DNA of 32,056 nt from UBA4729 sp039931245 (GTDB taxonomy: Bacteria > Patescibacteriota > Saccharimonadia > Saccharimonadales > UBA4665): NCBI GenBank assembly GCA_039931245.1, contig JBDTSH010000028.1, forward strand, positions 1 to 32,056. Direction: 5' to 3'. This document shows positions 15,869-23,754 of the stretch, one piece after another. The position numbers and the translations under genes are program-made. Within the stretch, counting starts at the first letter, position 1, and every line of letters begins with the position of its first letter. A model generated the notes under the pieces. It did no database searches. It was given only the letters and a program-made list of their open reading frames with translations, and was not told where the DNA came from.

Positions 15869-16456
15869 ACTCACTCTTATTATAAATGAACATCGATCGA
15901 TATATTAGAGTCCACAAAGCGGATAAAGCTCATTTGAAGCGAAGTTTATGCTCGATTGTATACTAAAATTCTAAAACTTGGGGACGAAATTATATAATTG
16001 TACCCAAGTCGGCCGTAGTGGCGGAAGCGAACCGCTCTAGGTTAGTTCGGGCCCTAAATTAAGACAAATTGCGGAGAATGTTTGAGTATATTGAGAATAT
16101 GACCCCCGTTAGAGACGCGATACAGCTCTTTTGCGCGTAAATCTTACCGTTATGGTCGCCCCGAGCTCCATACTAGAGGGTTTAGGGCTCTTATTCGGCC
16201 CATAGCCTATCGTCGACTTAAGGCGTCAAATATCAGTCGAATTCACAGACTGAATATTCAGTTGCAATGAGAGGGGTGAATAATGACATATCAAATGGTG
16301 TAATTTATTTGATTTATTACTCAGTGATATCGTTTGTGAGATGGGAGAGGTGATACAGGTATATATCATTTGTGGTGTTATATCGAAAAGGTTATCCCCA
16401 TGTGGGTATGTACGAATTACAGCATTTATAGGCTAGCCTTTTAATACTAACCTTGC
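15869..16456. other. Gene-free region with iteron-like repeats
   Basis: No credible coding frame. Three imperfect direct repeats of an ATATC(A/G)-TTTGTG-type unit occur at 16288-16300, 16327-16340 and 16363-16377, spaced about 36-39 bases, and are followed by TTATCCCCA (16392-16400), one mismatch from a DnaA box. A 14-bp palindrome, ACTGAATATTCAGT, lies at 16249-16262. Function unknown. Confidence 0.4.
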
Positions 16457-16544
16457 TATAGTAATGCATGAGGCGAAGTTTTGACGAGATTGTTTTCTCG
16501 ACATAGGCGGTTGAATGACATGCGAGATCATTCAACCGCTTTTT
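16457..16544 (+). ncRNA. Candidate short transcript with a 12-codon leaderless ORF
   Basis: An extended -10, TGCTATAGT (hexamer TATAGT 16457-16462), is followed five bases later by ATG 16468, which opens the frame MRRSFDEIVFST and stops at 16504-16506. The strong terminator 16507-16544 follows directly. A small hairpin, CGAGA...TCTCG, lies inside the frame. The predicted RNA is about 75 bases. It could be a small RNA, a peptide message, or a fragment of a decayed gene. Confidence 0.4.
16507..16544 (+). terminator. Intrinsic terminator in the gene-poor region
   Basis: A perfect 12-bp stem GCGGTTGAATGA/TCATTCAACCGC has a 9-base loop and is followed by TTTTT (16540-16544). No long gene lies upstream on this strand, so it must end a short RNA. 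Confidence 0.85.
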
Positions 16545-17160
16545 GCTTGGTAATAATTAGGTTCCAAACCAGCGGCGTTCGTAGTTATTCTCAACGTCCT
16601 GGCGGAGTTCATGCGTAGCTCAATAAATAGGCCGCTGTGTCGGCGCCGCCCGAGCCTTAGGTTTTTGCATTAACTATACGAGCGAGTGCTTCACAGGTTT
16701 GTTGATTAGACGTTGGTTTTGTTTGAGAATGTCCGGGCACTGGCTGGGATGTTTAGCATGTCAGTTTTATCCGCCGAGATTTTTTAGTAGATGCTCGAGC
16801 CAAACACTTGCCGTGATGATTCGGCTATGATGGAAAGTTCTATATATAGAGCTTAAGTTTTTTTGTCGCATGGCTAGGAAAGGTTGCCCCGGCATCTCCA
16901 ATAATCTTGCTGTCATTTCGGGGGTATCGTCTTTTTGAATATTATTTCAGGCTACCCGGTCGAGCTCATCATGATATTAAGCCATCGCCTTGGCCGAGCT
17001 AATTGTTAGCAACCGACAGCATTGCTATCCTAGAGGCTAACTAATAACCTTCAGACTTATGCGATGAAGGAGCTTTTAACATAGTAATATTACGAACTTT
17101 TTATCTGTTAATATGATTCAAGTGCAGACTTATACACAACGATTATTGACTAATCCAATT
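16545..17160. other. Gene-free region upstream of the thrS leader
   Basis: Dense stops on both strands and no tRNA, tmRNA or SRP motif found. TTATACACA (17130-17138) fits the DnaA-box consensus TTWTNCACA. No other structure recognised. Confidence 0.5.
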
Positions 17161-17166
17161 ATGTAG

Positions 17167-17355
17167 TACACTAGGGGTGAGTAAAGAAATGGCATCACCA
17201 CCCATGGAGCTCCGTCGGCAAGCCTGAACGTACGTAACGTGATTCAGGAAAAGTGAAATGTTTCGGTGGAACAGCCTGATAGCAATATCTGGGCCCGAGA
17301 CGCGAGTTATTAAATACAATTGCGAGAGTATTTAATAGCGAGCGTCTCTTTTTTT
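17167..17355 (+). promoter_or_regulatory. T-box-like attenuator leader of thrS
   Basis: A -10-like TACACT (17167-17172) precedes a leader ending in two competing hairpins. The antiterminator reads TCGG (17263-17266), a 7-base bulge TGGAACA, GCC, a hairpin GATA-GCAA-TATC, GGC, then CCGA (17295-17298). A bulge TGGN-AC- between two helices is the T-box signature, and its N (A) would pair with a T discriminator. tRNA-Thr at 11889 is the only tRNA here with T. The terminator stem begins at 17297 and shares GA with the antiterminator, so both cannot form. A conventional long Stem I is not seen. A hairpin at 17223-17248 has ACG, a Thr codon, in its loop. Confidence 0.62.
17297..17355 (+). terminator. 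Attenuator terminator before thrS
   Basis: An outer 7-bp stem GAGACGC/GCGTCTC and an inner 10-bp stem TATTAAATAC/GTATTTAATA are separated by a small internal loop. Seven T residues follow (17349-17355). It ends 31 bases before the thrS start codon. Confidence 0.85.
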
Positions 17356-17385
17356 ATTTGAAAGTAAGTAATCAACGGAGAAACC

Positions 17386-19233
17386 ATGGCAGACCAACCA
17401 GATCAACTTTACGCAATGCGACATTCACTGGCACATATTATGGCGACAGCTATTGCCCGGTTGTGGCCGGAAGCCAAGTTCGGGGTTGGCCCAGTTGTGG
17501 ACTCTGGGTTTTATTATGATGTCGATCTGGGTGAGACTCAAATCTCTGAGGATGACTTTAAAAAAATTGAAGCCGAAATGCGTAAAGTAATCGGGAGTAA
17601 CGTGCCGTTTGTACGTTCTGAGATGCCGATCAATGACGCGATTGCCTGGGCGGTCAAGACCCACCAGCCTTATAAAGAAGAGTTACTAAACGATTTGAAG
17701 CGGGCCGGGACAACGGTTGCTAAGGACCTCAATGCCGCCGAACTCGGCACGATTGCCGAGGGTCCATCCCAGGTGGAGACTGTTTCTTTCTACACCGACG
17801 GTGAATTTACGGATTTGTGCCGTGGTCCCCACGTTGAAGCTACTGGCAAGGTCGGTGCATTTAAGCTTCAGCGAGTGAGTGGAGCATACTGGCGGGGTAA
17901 TGACCAAAACGCCCAAATGCAGCGCATTTATGGTGTTGCCTTTGCTACTAAAGATGAACTTAATCAACACTTACAGATGCTCGAAGAAGCCAAAAAACGC
18001 GATCACCGCAAGCTTGGCCAAGAGCTCGATTTATTTGTAATTTCCGATCTTGTCGGGCCGGGCCTTCCACTGTTTACCCCCCGGGGGACAGTACTGCGCA
18101 ATGAGCTGATTCGGTTCTCCGAAGAGCTACAGCGCGCTGCCGGATACGAGGCTGTCTGGACTCCACATATGACCCGTGTTGAATTGTATAAAACCTCGGG
18201 GCATTACGATAAGTATCCAGAACGGTTTGATGTCACGAGCGTAGAATCGGACGATAAATTCATGTTAAAGCCTATGAACTGCCCGCACGTTGCCCAGATA
18301 TTTGCCAGCCGACCGCGGAGTTACCGAGACATGCCCCAGCGCTATATGGAAACAACGACGATGTACCGTGATGAGAAGAGTGGTGAGTTGCATGGTTTGT
18401 CGCGTGTTCGCGCCCTAACCCAAGACGATTCTCATGCGTTTGTTCGACCCGACCAAATCGATGCCGAGATGCGCGCTATAATTGGCATGGTTAAACAAAT
18501 GTACTTAACACTTGATTTACCACTTAGTGTTGACCTGTCGTTTCGTGACGACAGTGATCGATACTTCGGTGACCCAAAGTTATGGGAAACGGCCCAGCAC
18601 ACGCTTGAAACCATTGCAAAGGAGGAAAAGCTTGAGTATACAATCGAACTAGGTGAAGCCGCTTTTTACGGTCCTAAGATAGATATATATATTTCGGATG
18701 CGCTTGGCCGCCGTTGGCAGTGTGCCACAATTCAGCTTGATTTTGTACAGCCAGAGCGATTTAATCTGGAATATACCGACGAAGCTGGACAAAAGCAACG
18801 ACCAGCCATGGTCCACAAAGCTATTTTAGGCTCGATAGAGCGCTTCTTGAGCGTCTATATTGAGCACACTGCCGGGAGGTTTCCGGTTTGGTTGGCACCC
18901 GAGCAAATTAGGATTATTACTCTCAACCAACAAGACGATGTGGTGGCCTACGCTGAGAAAGTATTGGCTTCTGCCAAAGAACTCGGACTACGCGCGAAAG
19001 TCGACAATGCCAGCGAATCTGTCGGTAAAAAAATTCGTAATGCCGAATTGATGAGGGTGCCGTATACCCTTGTCATCGGTCAAAAAGAGATTGAAAGCGG
19101 CGAAGTCGTGCCCCGTATCCGCAAGGACTTGGGAGCATCTGAGGATCAAGCCGTTATTAATCTCGAAGAATTTCTCACTACCGTACGCGACGAGGCTAAG
19201 TCCCGCGTCCTTAAAACTACACTCCAAGGATAA
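17386..19233 (+). CDS. thrS: Threonyl-tRNA synthetase lacking the TGS domain
   Basis: 615 residues. Charges tRNA-Thr. The protein starts directly in the editing domain: H13-x3-H17 (HSLAH) and C145-x3-H149 (CRGPH), equivalent to H73, H77, C182 and H186 of the E. coli enzyme. The roughly 60-residue N-terminal TGS domain is absent. The class II catalytic domain keeps its zinc ligands C299 (MNCPH), H350 and H477, at nearly the same spacing as in E. coli (C334, H385, H511). The C-terminal anticodon-binding domain (PEQIRIITLNQQ...RIRKDLG) is complete. GGAG six bases before ATG 17386 fixes the start. No upstream frame could encode TGS. Preceded by a T-box-like attenuator. Confidence 0.96.
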   Translation: MADQPDQLYAMRHSLAHIMATAIARLWPEAKFGVGPVVDSGFYYDVDLGETQISEDDFKKIEAEMRKVIGSNVPFVRSEMPINDAIAWAVKTHQPYKEELLNDLKRAGTTVAKDLNAAELGTIAEGPSQVETVSFYTDGEFTDLCRGPHVEATGKVGAFKLQRVSGAYWRGNDQNAQMQRIYGVAFATKDELNQHLQMLEEAKKRDHRKLGQELDLFVISDLVGPGLPLFTPRGTVLRNELIRFSEELQRAAGYEAVWTPHMTRVELYKTSGHYDKYPERFDVTSVESDDKFMLKPMNCPHVAQIFASRPRSYRDMPQRYMETTTMYRDEKSGELHGLSRVRALTQDDSHAFVRPDQIDAEMRAIIGMVKQMYLTLDLPLSVDLSFRDDSDRYFGDPKLWETAQHTLETIAKEEKLEYTIELGEAAFYGPKIDIYISDALGRRWQCATIQLDFVQPERFNLEYTDEAGQKQRPAMVHKAILGSIERFLSVYIEHTAGRFPVWLAPEQIRIITLNQQDDVVAYAEKVLASAKELGLRAKVDNASESVGKKIRNAELMRVPYTLVIGQKEIESGEVVPRIRKDLGASEDQAVINLEEFLTTVRDEAKSRVLKTTLQG

Positions 19234-19238
19234 GCCGC

Positions 19239-19856
19239 GTGCAAACTACGAAGAAAAAAGTTATTGCGGTTGATATAGACGATGTGTTGGCAGCCAATGC
19301 CGAAGGCTTTACGGCATTTAGTAATGAGCACTACGGTACGACTTTGCAACCAGCGGACTATCACGAGCATTGGGCGGAGCTATGGAAGACCGATCTGGCG
19401 GAAACGGAACGTCGATCGGCAGAGCTACACGATTCCGGCATTATCGCAAGCTACCGCCATGATAACCAGGCATTACCGGTCCTAGCAGGGCTGCATCAGG
19501 GCTATTCGCTGATCATCATTACCTCGCGTCGTTCCTCCGTTGAGAAGCTCACGAGGCAATGGGTTAGAAAGCACTATGGAGAGCTATTCGATGACATTAA
19601 GTTTGCTGGTATCTTTGAGACTCCGTTTGAATCAGATGTGTTTACGCGCACCAAGGCCGACTTATTCTCGAGCAACCAAGTTAGCTACGTTATTGATGAC
19701 CAGCTCAAGCATTGTTTGGCAGGCGCCGAGCTTGGTATTGAGGCAATATTATTTGGCGATTACCCCTGGAACAGTAGCGTCACCACGCTTCCTGAAAACG
19801 TAACGCGCTGCAGAGATTGGCCGGCAGTAAAGGAGTATTTTGATGCGAGACAGTGA
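19239..19856 (+). CDS. 5'(3')-deoxyribonucleotidase-like HAD phosphatase
   Basis: 205 residues. HAD motif I is VDIDDVLA (nucleophile Asp near residue 12), motif II is IITSRRSS near 93-100, and the motif III/IV region contains the acidic VIDDQLKHC near 147-155. The pattern fits the NT5C/YorS-like 5'-nucleotidase family, which removes phosphate from (deoxy)ribonucleotides. The start is GTG 19239, with AAGGA eight bases upstream, just after the thrS stop, so it may be cotranscribed with thrS and miaA. It overlaps the next gene by 14 bases. Confidence 0.75.
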   Translation: MQTTKKKVIAVDIDDVLAANAEGFTAFSNEHYGTTLQPADYHEHWAELWKTDLAETERRSAELHDSGIIASYRHDNQALPVLAGLHQGYSLIIITSRRSSVEKLTRQWVRKHYGELFDDIKFAGIFETPFESDVFTRTKADLFSSNQVSYVIDDQLKHCLAGAELGIEAILFGDYPWNSSVTTLPENVTRCRDWPAVKEYFDARQ

Positions 19857-20190
19857 TTTTGGATTTCGAAAACGGGTTGAAGCATTAGTAGCGCAGATTC
19901 CAAAAGGCAAGGTGATGACTTACGGCCAGCTCGCGGCGCTGGCCGGTAATGCGCGGGCTGCTAGAATTGTCGGTGGTATCGCCCACTTTGGTAATCCCAA
20001 ATTACCGTGGGAACGTGTCGTCAATAAACAAGGTAGCTTAGCGGCTGGTTACCCGGGGGGTCGTAGTGGCCATAAGCAAGTCCTCGAAGCCGAGGGCTAC
20101 GCCGTATCTGCTGATATGACGGTTGATGTTCTAAATCTTATATGGTGGCCTCCAACCCCAAAGACCAAGGAAGAGGAATACGACGAATAA
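19843..20190 (+). CDS. Alkyltransferase-like (ATL) DNA-binding protein
   Basis: 115 residues, the size of the C-terminal DNA-binding domain of O6-methylguanine-DNA methyltransferases. KGKVMTYGQLAALAG and NARAARIVGGIAH match the helix-turn-helix with the arginine finger. The active site PCHR is replaced by PWER (residues 65-68), so the acceptor cysteine is lost. ATL proteins of this kind bind alkylated guanine and mark it for nucleotide excision repair rather than repairing it directly. AAAGGAG seven bases before ATG 19843 fixes the start. It overlaps the preceding gene by 14 bases and is followed 17 bases later by miaA. Confidence 0.87.
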   Translation: MRDSDFGFRKRVEALVAQIPKGKVMTYGQLAALAGNARAARIVGGIAHFGNPKLPWERVVNKQGSLAAGYPGGRSGHKQVLEAEGYAVSADMTVDVLNLIWWPPTPKTKEEEYDE

Positions 20191-20207
20191 AGGGGGAGTA
20201 GTTATTT

Positions 20208-21107
20208 ATGCATGTGGATTCTCAAGACAATAAATTAATCCCGCCACTACTCGTGATAGTCGGGGAGACGGCGTCGGGTAAATCGGCCCTGGCGCTAGAC
20301 ATCGCACTTGAACTTAACGGAGAGATAATTTGCGCCGACAGTTGGACGGTGCGCCGGGAGGTCAACATTGGCACTGCCAAGCCATCGCTCATAGACCAGG
20401 GGATAGTGGCTCATCATTTGATTGATATCGTTGATCCGTGCGAAGACTTTACGGCTGCGGTTTTCAAGAGTCTGGCTGTCGATAAAATCAAAAGGATTGC
20501 TGCCCGCGGTAAGTTGCCGATTCTCGTTGGCGGTACCGGGCTTTACATCGACAGTATCATATATGATTATGGGTTCTTGCCCGAAGGTGATCGCGAAGCC
20601 CGTGAAGCCCTCAATGGACTGAGCAATAATGAGTTGTTGGGGCGAATCCAGCAACTTGGTTTGGAACTGGGTGACGTTGATATCAGAAATAAACGGCGCT
20701 TGATTCGCTTGATCGAAACCAGTGGGGCACGGCCGACGCGGCAAGTCATGCGCTCTAATACTGTCATGATTGGACTGTGTATTGAACGAGAAGTGTTGCA
20801 AAAAAATATAACTCAGCGGGTGGATCATATGTTGGAAGCCGGTCTGGCGGCCGAAGTCGCTAACTTGGCTAATCGCTATGGATGGGGTTGCGAAGCGCTC
20901 AAAGGGGTCGGCTATAGCCAGTGGCGGGAATATTATTTGGGCACCCAGTCACTTGAGGTAACGCGAGCAAAAATTATTAAGGCGACGCTTGATTTAGCGA
21001 AACGCCAACGCACTTGGTTCAAACGCAACAAAAGTATTCATTGGCTTAATACCCCTGTGGAAACAACCTCGATTGTAGAGTTAGTGACAACACTATTGAA
21101 CAAATAA
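20208..21107 (+). CDS. miaA: tRNA dimethylallyltransferase
   Basis: 299 residues. Adds a dimethylallyl group to A37 of tRNAs that read UNN codons. The P-loop GETASGKS (19-26), an ICADSWTVRREVNIGTAKPS segment (the family DSxQvYrgldIGTAKp), HHLIDIVDP, GGTGLYIDS and a C-terminal RQRTWFKRN are all present. Length is normal. A strong GGGGGAG Shine-Dalgarno lies nine bases before ATG 20208. Last gene of the presumed thrS-nucleotidase-ATL-miaA run. The family's usual Q after the DS is replaced by W (DSWTVRR), a small deviation. Confidence 0.95.
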   Translation: MHVDSQDNKLIPPLLVIVGETASGKSALALDIALELNGEIICADSWTVRREVNIGTAKPSLIDQGIVAHHLIDIVDPCEDFTAAVFKSLAVDKIKRIAARGKLPILVGGTGLYIDSIIYDYGFLPEGDREAREALNGLSNNELLGRIQQLGLELGDVDIRNKRRLIRLIETSGARPTRQVMRSNTVMIGLCIEREVLQKNITQRVDHMLEAGLAAEVANLANRYGWGCEALKGVGYSQWREYYLGTQSLEVTRAKIIKATLDLAKRQRTWFKRNKSIHWLNTPVETTSIVELVTTLLNK

Positions 21108-21144
21108 CATTTCATATGTGACTATTAGTTGCTACAATGGAAAC

Positions 21145-21762
21145 ATGATTGAGCAACTCTTTGGGTCCAAAACGCGTGTGAAACTGTTACAGCTATTTTA
21201 TAGTAATCCGAACCGGTCTTTTTACGTCCGAGAAATTACTCGCAAGATCGATGAGCAAATCAACTCAGTTCGGCGTGAACTTAGCAATTTACTCAGTATT
21301 GGAATCATCACATCCGAAAGCACGAACAACAAGCTCTATTACGAAGTGAATCAGAAGTTTGAGTTTTATGAACCACTCCACGCGATTTTTGGCGGAGGGG
21401 TCAAAAAAACGGCTACCAAAAAAGCGGCCGATGGTCCTATTGTGGAGGAAGCACCCGATCACAGTAATTTAAAAAACGTGGGCCACATTGACTTGGCTGT
21501 TTATACGGGGCAATTTACTCGCGATGAAACCGCTGGTGTCGATTTCTTTTTAGTCGGTGAGGTCAACCCGACTGCTCTCCAGAAATTTATCGACGAGCTC
21601 GAGACTAAAGAGAATAAGAGCATCCGCTACACAGTAATGAGCTTGGCTGATTTTCAATACCGACAGCAAATCAGGGATCGCTTTGCGGTTTCGATTGAGC
21701 AAGCTAAGAAGCAAGTAATTGTTGATTTACATAATTTGTTAGAAGATAACGGGAGTATATAG
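21145..21762 (+). CDS. Winged-helix transcriptional regulator
   Basis: 205 residues. The N-terminal winged helix (LFGSKTRVKLLQLFYSNPNRSFYVREITRKI...LSNLLSIGIITSE) resembles small ArsR/MarR-like regulators. A basic linker with Thr/Lys repeats follows near residue 85. The C-terminal part (HIDLAVYTGQF...VDFFLVGEV...LADFQYRQQIRDRF) has the layout of a nucleotidyltransferase-like fold, without an obvious catalytic GS/DxD. TACAAT (21133-21138) lies 6 bases before ATG 21145, so the in-frame GTG at 21118 is rejected. Its stop TAG abuts the ATG of the next gene, so the two are translationally coupled. Confidence 0.7.
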   Translation: MIEQLFGSKTRVKLLQLFYSNPNRSFYVREITRKIDEQINSVRRELSNLLSIGIITSESTNNKLYYEVNQKFEFYEPLHAIFGGGVKKTATKKAADGPIVEEAPDHSNLKNVGHIDLAVYTGQFTRDETAGVDFFLVGEVNPTALQKFIDELETKENKSIRYTVMSLADFQYRQQIRDRFAVSIEQAKKQVIVDLHNLLEDNGSI

Positions 21763-22386
21763 ATGGATCTACAATTTTTTGGTGCTAATTGCATCACATT
21801 GAGTTATAAGAACGCGCGCGTCGTCATCGATGACAATCTGACTGAGTTGGGCGCGAAAAGTATCACTAAGCCTGAGGACGTGGGCCTGTTCACGTATCCC
21901 GGGGCGTCGCGCACGACCAGTCGTTTAATGATTGATATGCCCGGTGAGTACGAAGTCTCCGATATTTCGGTGATTGGCATTCCAGCCCGCAGCCACATGG
22001 ACGAAGAAGGCAAAAAATCGGCGACAATGTTTAAATTGATCGCCGGCGACGTTAACGTTCTGGTGACGGGACATATCTACCCGGAACTCTCCGATGATTT
22101 GCTCGAAGCGATAGGTATTGTTGACGTCCTTTTTGTACCAGTTGGGGGAAGTGGCTACACCACCGATCCGCTCGGCGCACTGAAGCTTATTAAGTCTATC
22201 GAACCCAAGCTGGTGATACCAACTCACTATGCTGATAAAGCTTTGAACTATCCTGTACCGCAGACTGACCTTGAAAGTGCACTGAAGGATATTGCGATGG
22301 AGCCAAAAGAACGCATTGCAAAGTTACGGCTTAAGCCCGGTGAACTCAGCGAAGTCGCCCAATTGGTTGTGCTAGAAAAGTCCTAA
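21763..22386 (+). CDS. Metallo-beta-lactamase-fold protein with degenerate metal site
   Basis: 207 residues resembling the UlaG-type branch of the family (MDLQFFGANCITLSYKNARVVIDD, then PGEYEVSDI, FVPVGG and VIPTHYADK). The HxHxDH metal motif expected near residue 45 is missing; that region reads LFTYPGASRTTS. Only the later His in PTHY remains. Hydrolase activity is therefore doubtful, and the fold may bind a ligand or a partner. It starts directly on the stop of the preceding regulator, suggesting the two act together, perhaps as sensor and regulator. Confidence 0.72.
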   Translation: MDLQFFGANCITLSYKNARVVIDDNLTELGAKSITKPEDVGLFTYPGASRTTSRLMIDMPGEYEVSDISVIGIPARSHMDEEGKKSATMFKLIAGDVNVLVTGHIYPELSDDLLEAIGIVDVLFVPVGGSGYTTDPLGALKLIKSIEPKLVIPTHYADKALNYPVPQTDLESALKDIAMEPKERIAKLRLKPGELSEVAQLVVLEKS

Positions 22387-22399
22387 AGAGTTGATAAAA

Positions 22400-22425
22400 A
22401 AAGACTCGCCACTCGGCGAGTCTTT
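22400..22425. terminator. Bidirectional terminator between the MBL gene and rpmB
   Basis: A perfect 11-bp stem AAAGACTCGCC/GGCGAGTCTTT has loop ACTC. T-rich flanks are present in both directions, stronger on the minus strand (six T) for rpmB. Confidence 0.9.
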
Positions 22426-22446
22426 ATATTGACGCTAAGCCGCGGC

Positions 22447-22644
22447 CTAGGTAGTTGGAAGGAGCCCTTTTTTCTTGAGGGTACGAATAGCTTGGGTGCT
22501 TATCTTCATGGTGATTTTACGGCCGTCCACAACGATCGTTTTAGTCTGTAAGTTGGGCTTCCAAACTTTCTTGGTGTGGCGTTGGGAGAAGCTGACATTG
22601 CTGCCGAATTGCTTGCCTTTGCCGGTGAGTTCACACTTGTTCAT
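22447..22644 (-). CDS. rpmB: Ribosomal protein bL28
   Basis: 65 residues, the usual length. MNKCELTGKGKQFGSNVSFS, SQRHTKKVWKPNLQ and the C-terminal STQAIRTLKKKGLL are typical of bL28. Only the single Cys at position 4 remains of a possible zinc ribbon, so this is a zinc-free form. AAGGA sits shortly before the ATG. Monocistronic, ending at a bidirectional terminator. Confidence 0.95.
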   Translation of the reverse strand: MNKCELTGKGKQFGSNVSFSQRHTKKVWKPNLQTKTIVVDGRKITMKISTQAIRTLKKKGLLPTT

Positions 22645-22733
22645 GAGGGATCCTTAATTTCATTAGATTCAATCTGTTATTTTAACGGATTTAGTGCTTC
22701 GAGTCAACAGCTCTGAGGTGTTATACTGGTGGA

Positions 22734-23351
22734 ATGTCTGGAAGCCTTACTCCGCAGTACTTACTTGTGATAATTGTCTCTATCTTAATCTCGCTCGTCA
22801 TTCATGAATTCATGCATGCCTACGCCGGGTATAAATTGGGCGATGCGACTGCTAAAAGCGAAGGGCGTCTCAGTTTGAACCCGCTCAACCATATTGACCC
22901 GGTAATGACTATCGCACTGCCAATTGTGACGATATTCTTGTTTGGGGCTCCAATCTTGGCTGCCAAACCGGTTCCGTTTGATCCGCGCAACGTTAAGTAT
23001 GACGAATTTGGACCCGCCCTAATTGCGGCAGCCGGGCCGTTATCTAATCTGGTATTAGCGTTTACCGCGGCACTACTGTCCAACGCTGTTGGCATTGGAC
23101 ACCCCGGTATTGAATCAGTCTTAGGGATCTTTGCAGCCCTTAATGTCTCTTTGTTCGTATTTAATCTTTTACCGATTCCGCCCTTGGACGGTTCACGAGT
23201 ACTCTATGCTTTTGCACCGGAACCTCTGCAGCGGTTCATGCTGCAAATAGAGCCAATTGGCTTGTTTATCATTTTTGGTTTAGTACTGGCCGGGGGCCTC
23301 GGAGGTATACTAATACATCTCAACCAGCTCGTACTTAATTTACTGCCGTAA
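22734..23351 (+). CDS. Site-2-type membrane metalloprotease (M50, YwhC-like)
   Basis: 205 residues, mostly transmembrane. The zinc motif is H24-E25-x2-H28 (HEFMH) in the first helix, and the third ligand is D152 in NLLPIPPLDGSR. The RLSLNPLNHIDPV and AAGPLSNL segments are typical of the small FpsE/YwhC-like M50 branch without a PDZ domain. The family cleaves substrates within the membrane, but the substrate here is unknown. TATACT (22722-22727) ends 6 bases before the ATG without a Shine-Dalgarno, so the gene is probably leaderless. Confidence 0.92.
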   Translation: MSGSLTPQYLLVIIVSILISLVIHEFMHAYAGYKLGDATAKSEGRLSLNPLNHIDPVMTIALPIVTIFLFGAPILAAKPVPFDPRNVKYDEFGPALIAAAGPLSNLVLAFTAALLSNAVGIGHPGIESVLGIFAALNVSLFVFNLLPIPPLDGSRVLYAFAPEPLQRFMLQIEPIGLFIIFGLVLAGGLGGILIHLNQLVLNLLP

Positions 23352-23567
23352 TATAAACTATGGAACGGTCACATCCCGCTCGGGCCTAGTATAATAAGTA
23401 TAGCCGGGTAGGGCAGCAATGCTTCTGGCCGAGTAATGATTATCTGATACTAGTCATTAGGGAGCACAATATTTCGAGCGACTGTGGTTGCTCGGTGCGC
23501 GTTCCCACCTGGGTTTTTCACAGGTAGATCACCTCGGCGCCCGGCTTCTTTGACTATTCTAACTTTA

Positions 23568-23606
23568 AATAAAAACTCCAAGTGAACTTCACTTGGAGTT
23601 TTTATT
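23568..23606 (-). terminator. Terminator of tRNA-Pro
   Basis: Two 19-base arms (23568-23586 and 23588-23606) are perfect inverted repeats separated by one base; in RNA this forms a long hairpin with a small apical loop. T-runs at both ends make it potentially bidirectional. It begins two bases after the tRNA-Pro 3' end. Confidence 0.9.
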
Positions 23607-23607
23607 G

Positions 23608-23683
23608 TGGTCGGGGTGACAGGACTTGAACCTGCGACCTCACGGCCCCCAGCCGTACGCGCTACCAACTGCGCCACACCCCG
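23608..23683 (-). tRNA. tRNA-Pro (GGG anticodon)
   Basis: On the minus strand the acceptor CGGGGTG pairs with CACCCCG, discriminator A, encoded CCA. Anticodon loop CTGGGGG gives GGG. The T-arm is GCAGG-TTCAAGT-CCTGT, with one G-T pair. Confidence 0.95.
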
Positions 23684-23754
23684 GCAAATACGCCTTAGCT
23701 CAGTGTAGCTCATAGAGGGAGTGGTGCAAAGCGTTAGCGTGGTAAGATATGAGC

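Noticed and set aside
23450..23713. 87-codon minus-strand ORF
   Set aside because: Most of it is tRNA-Pro and its terminator read as protein.
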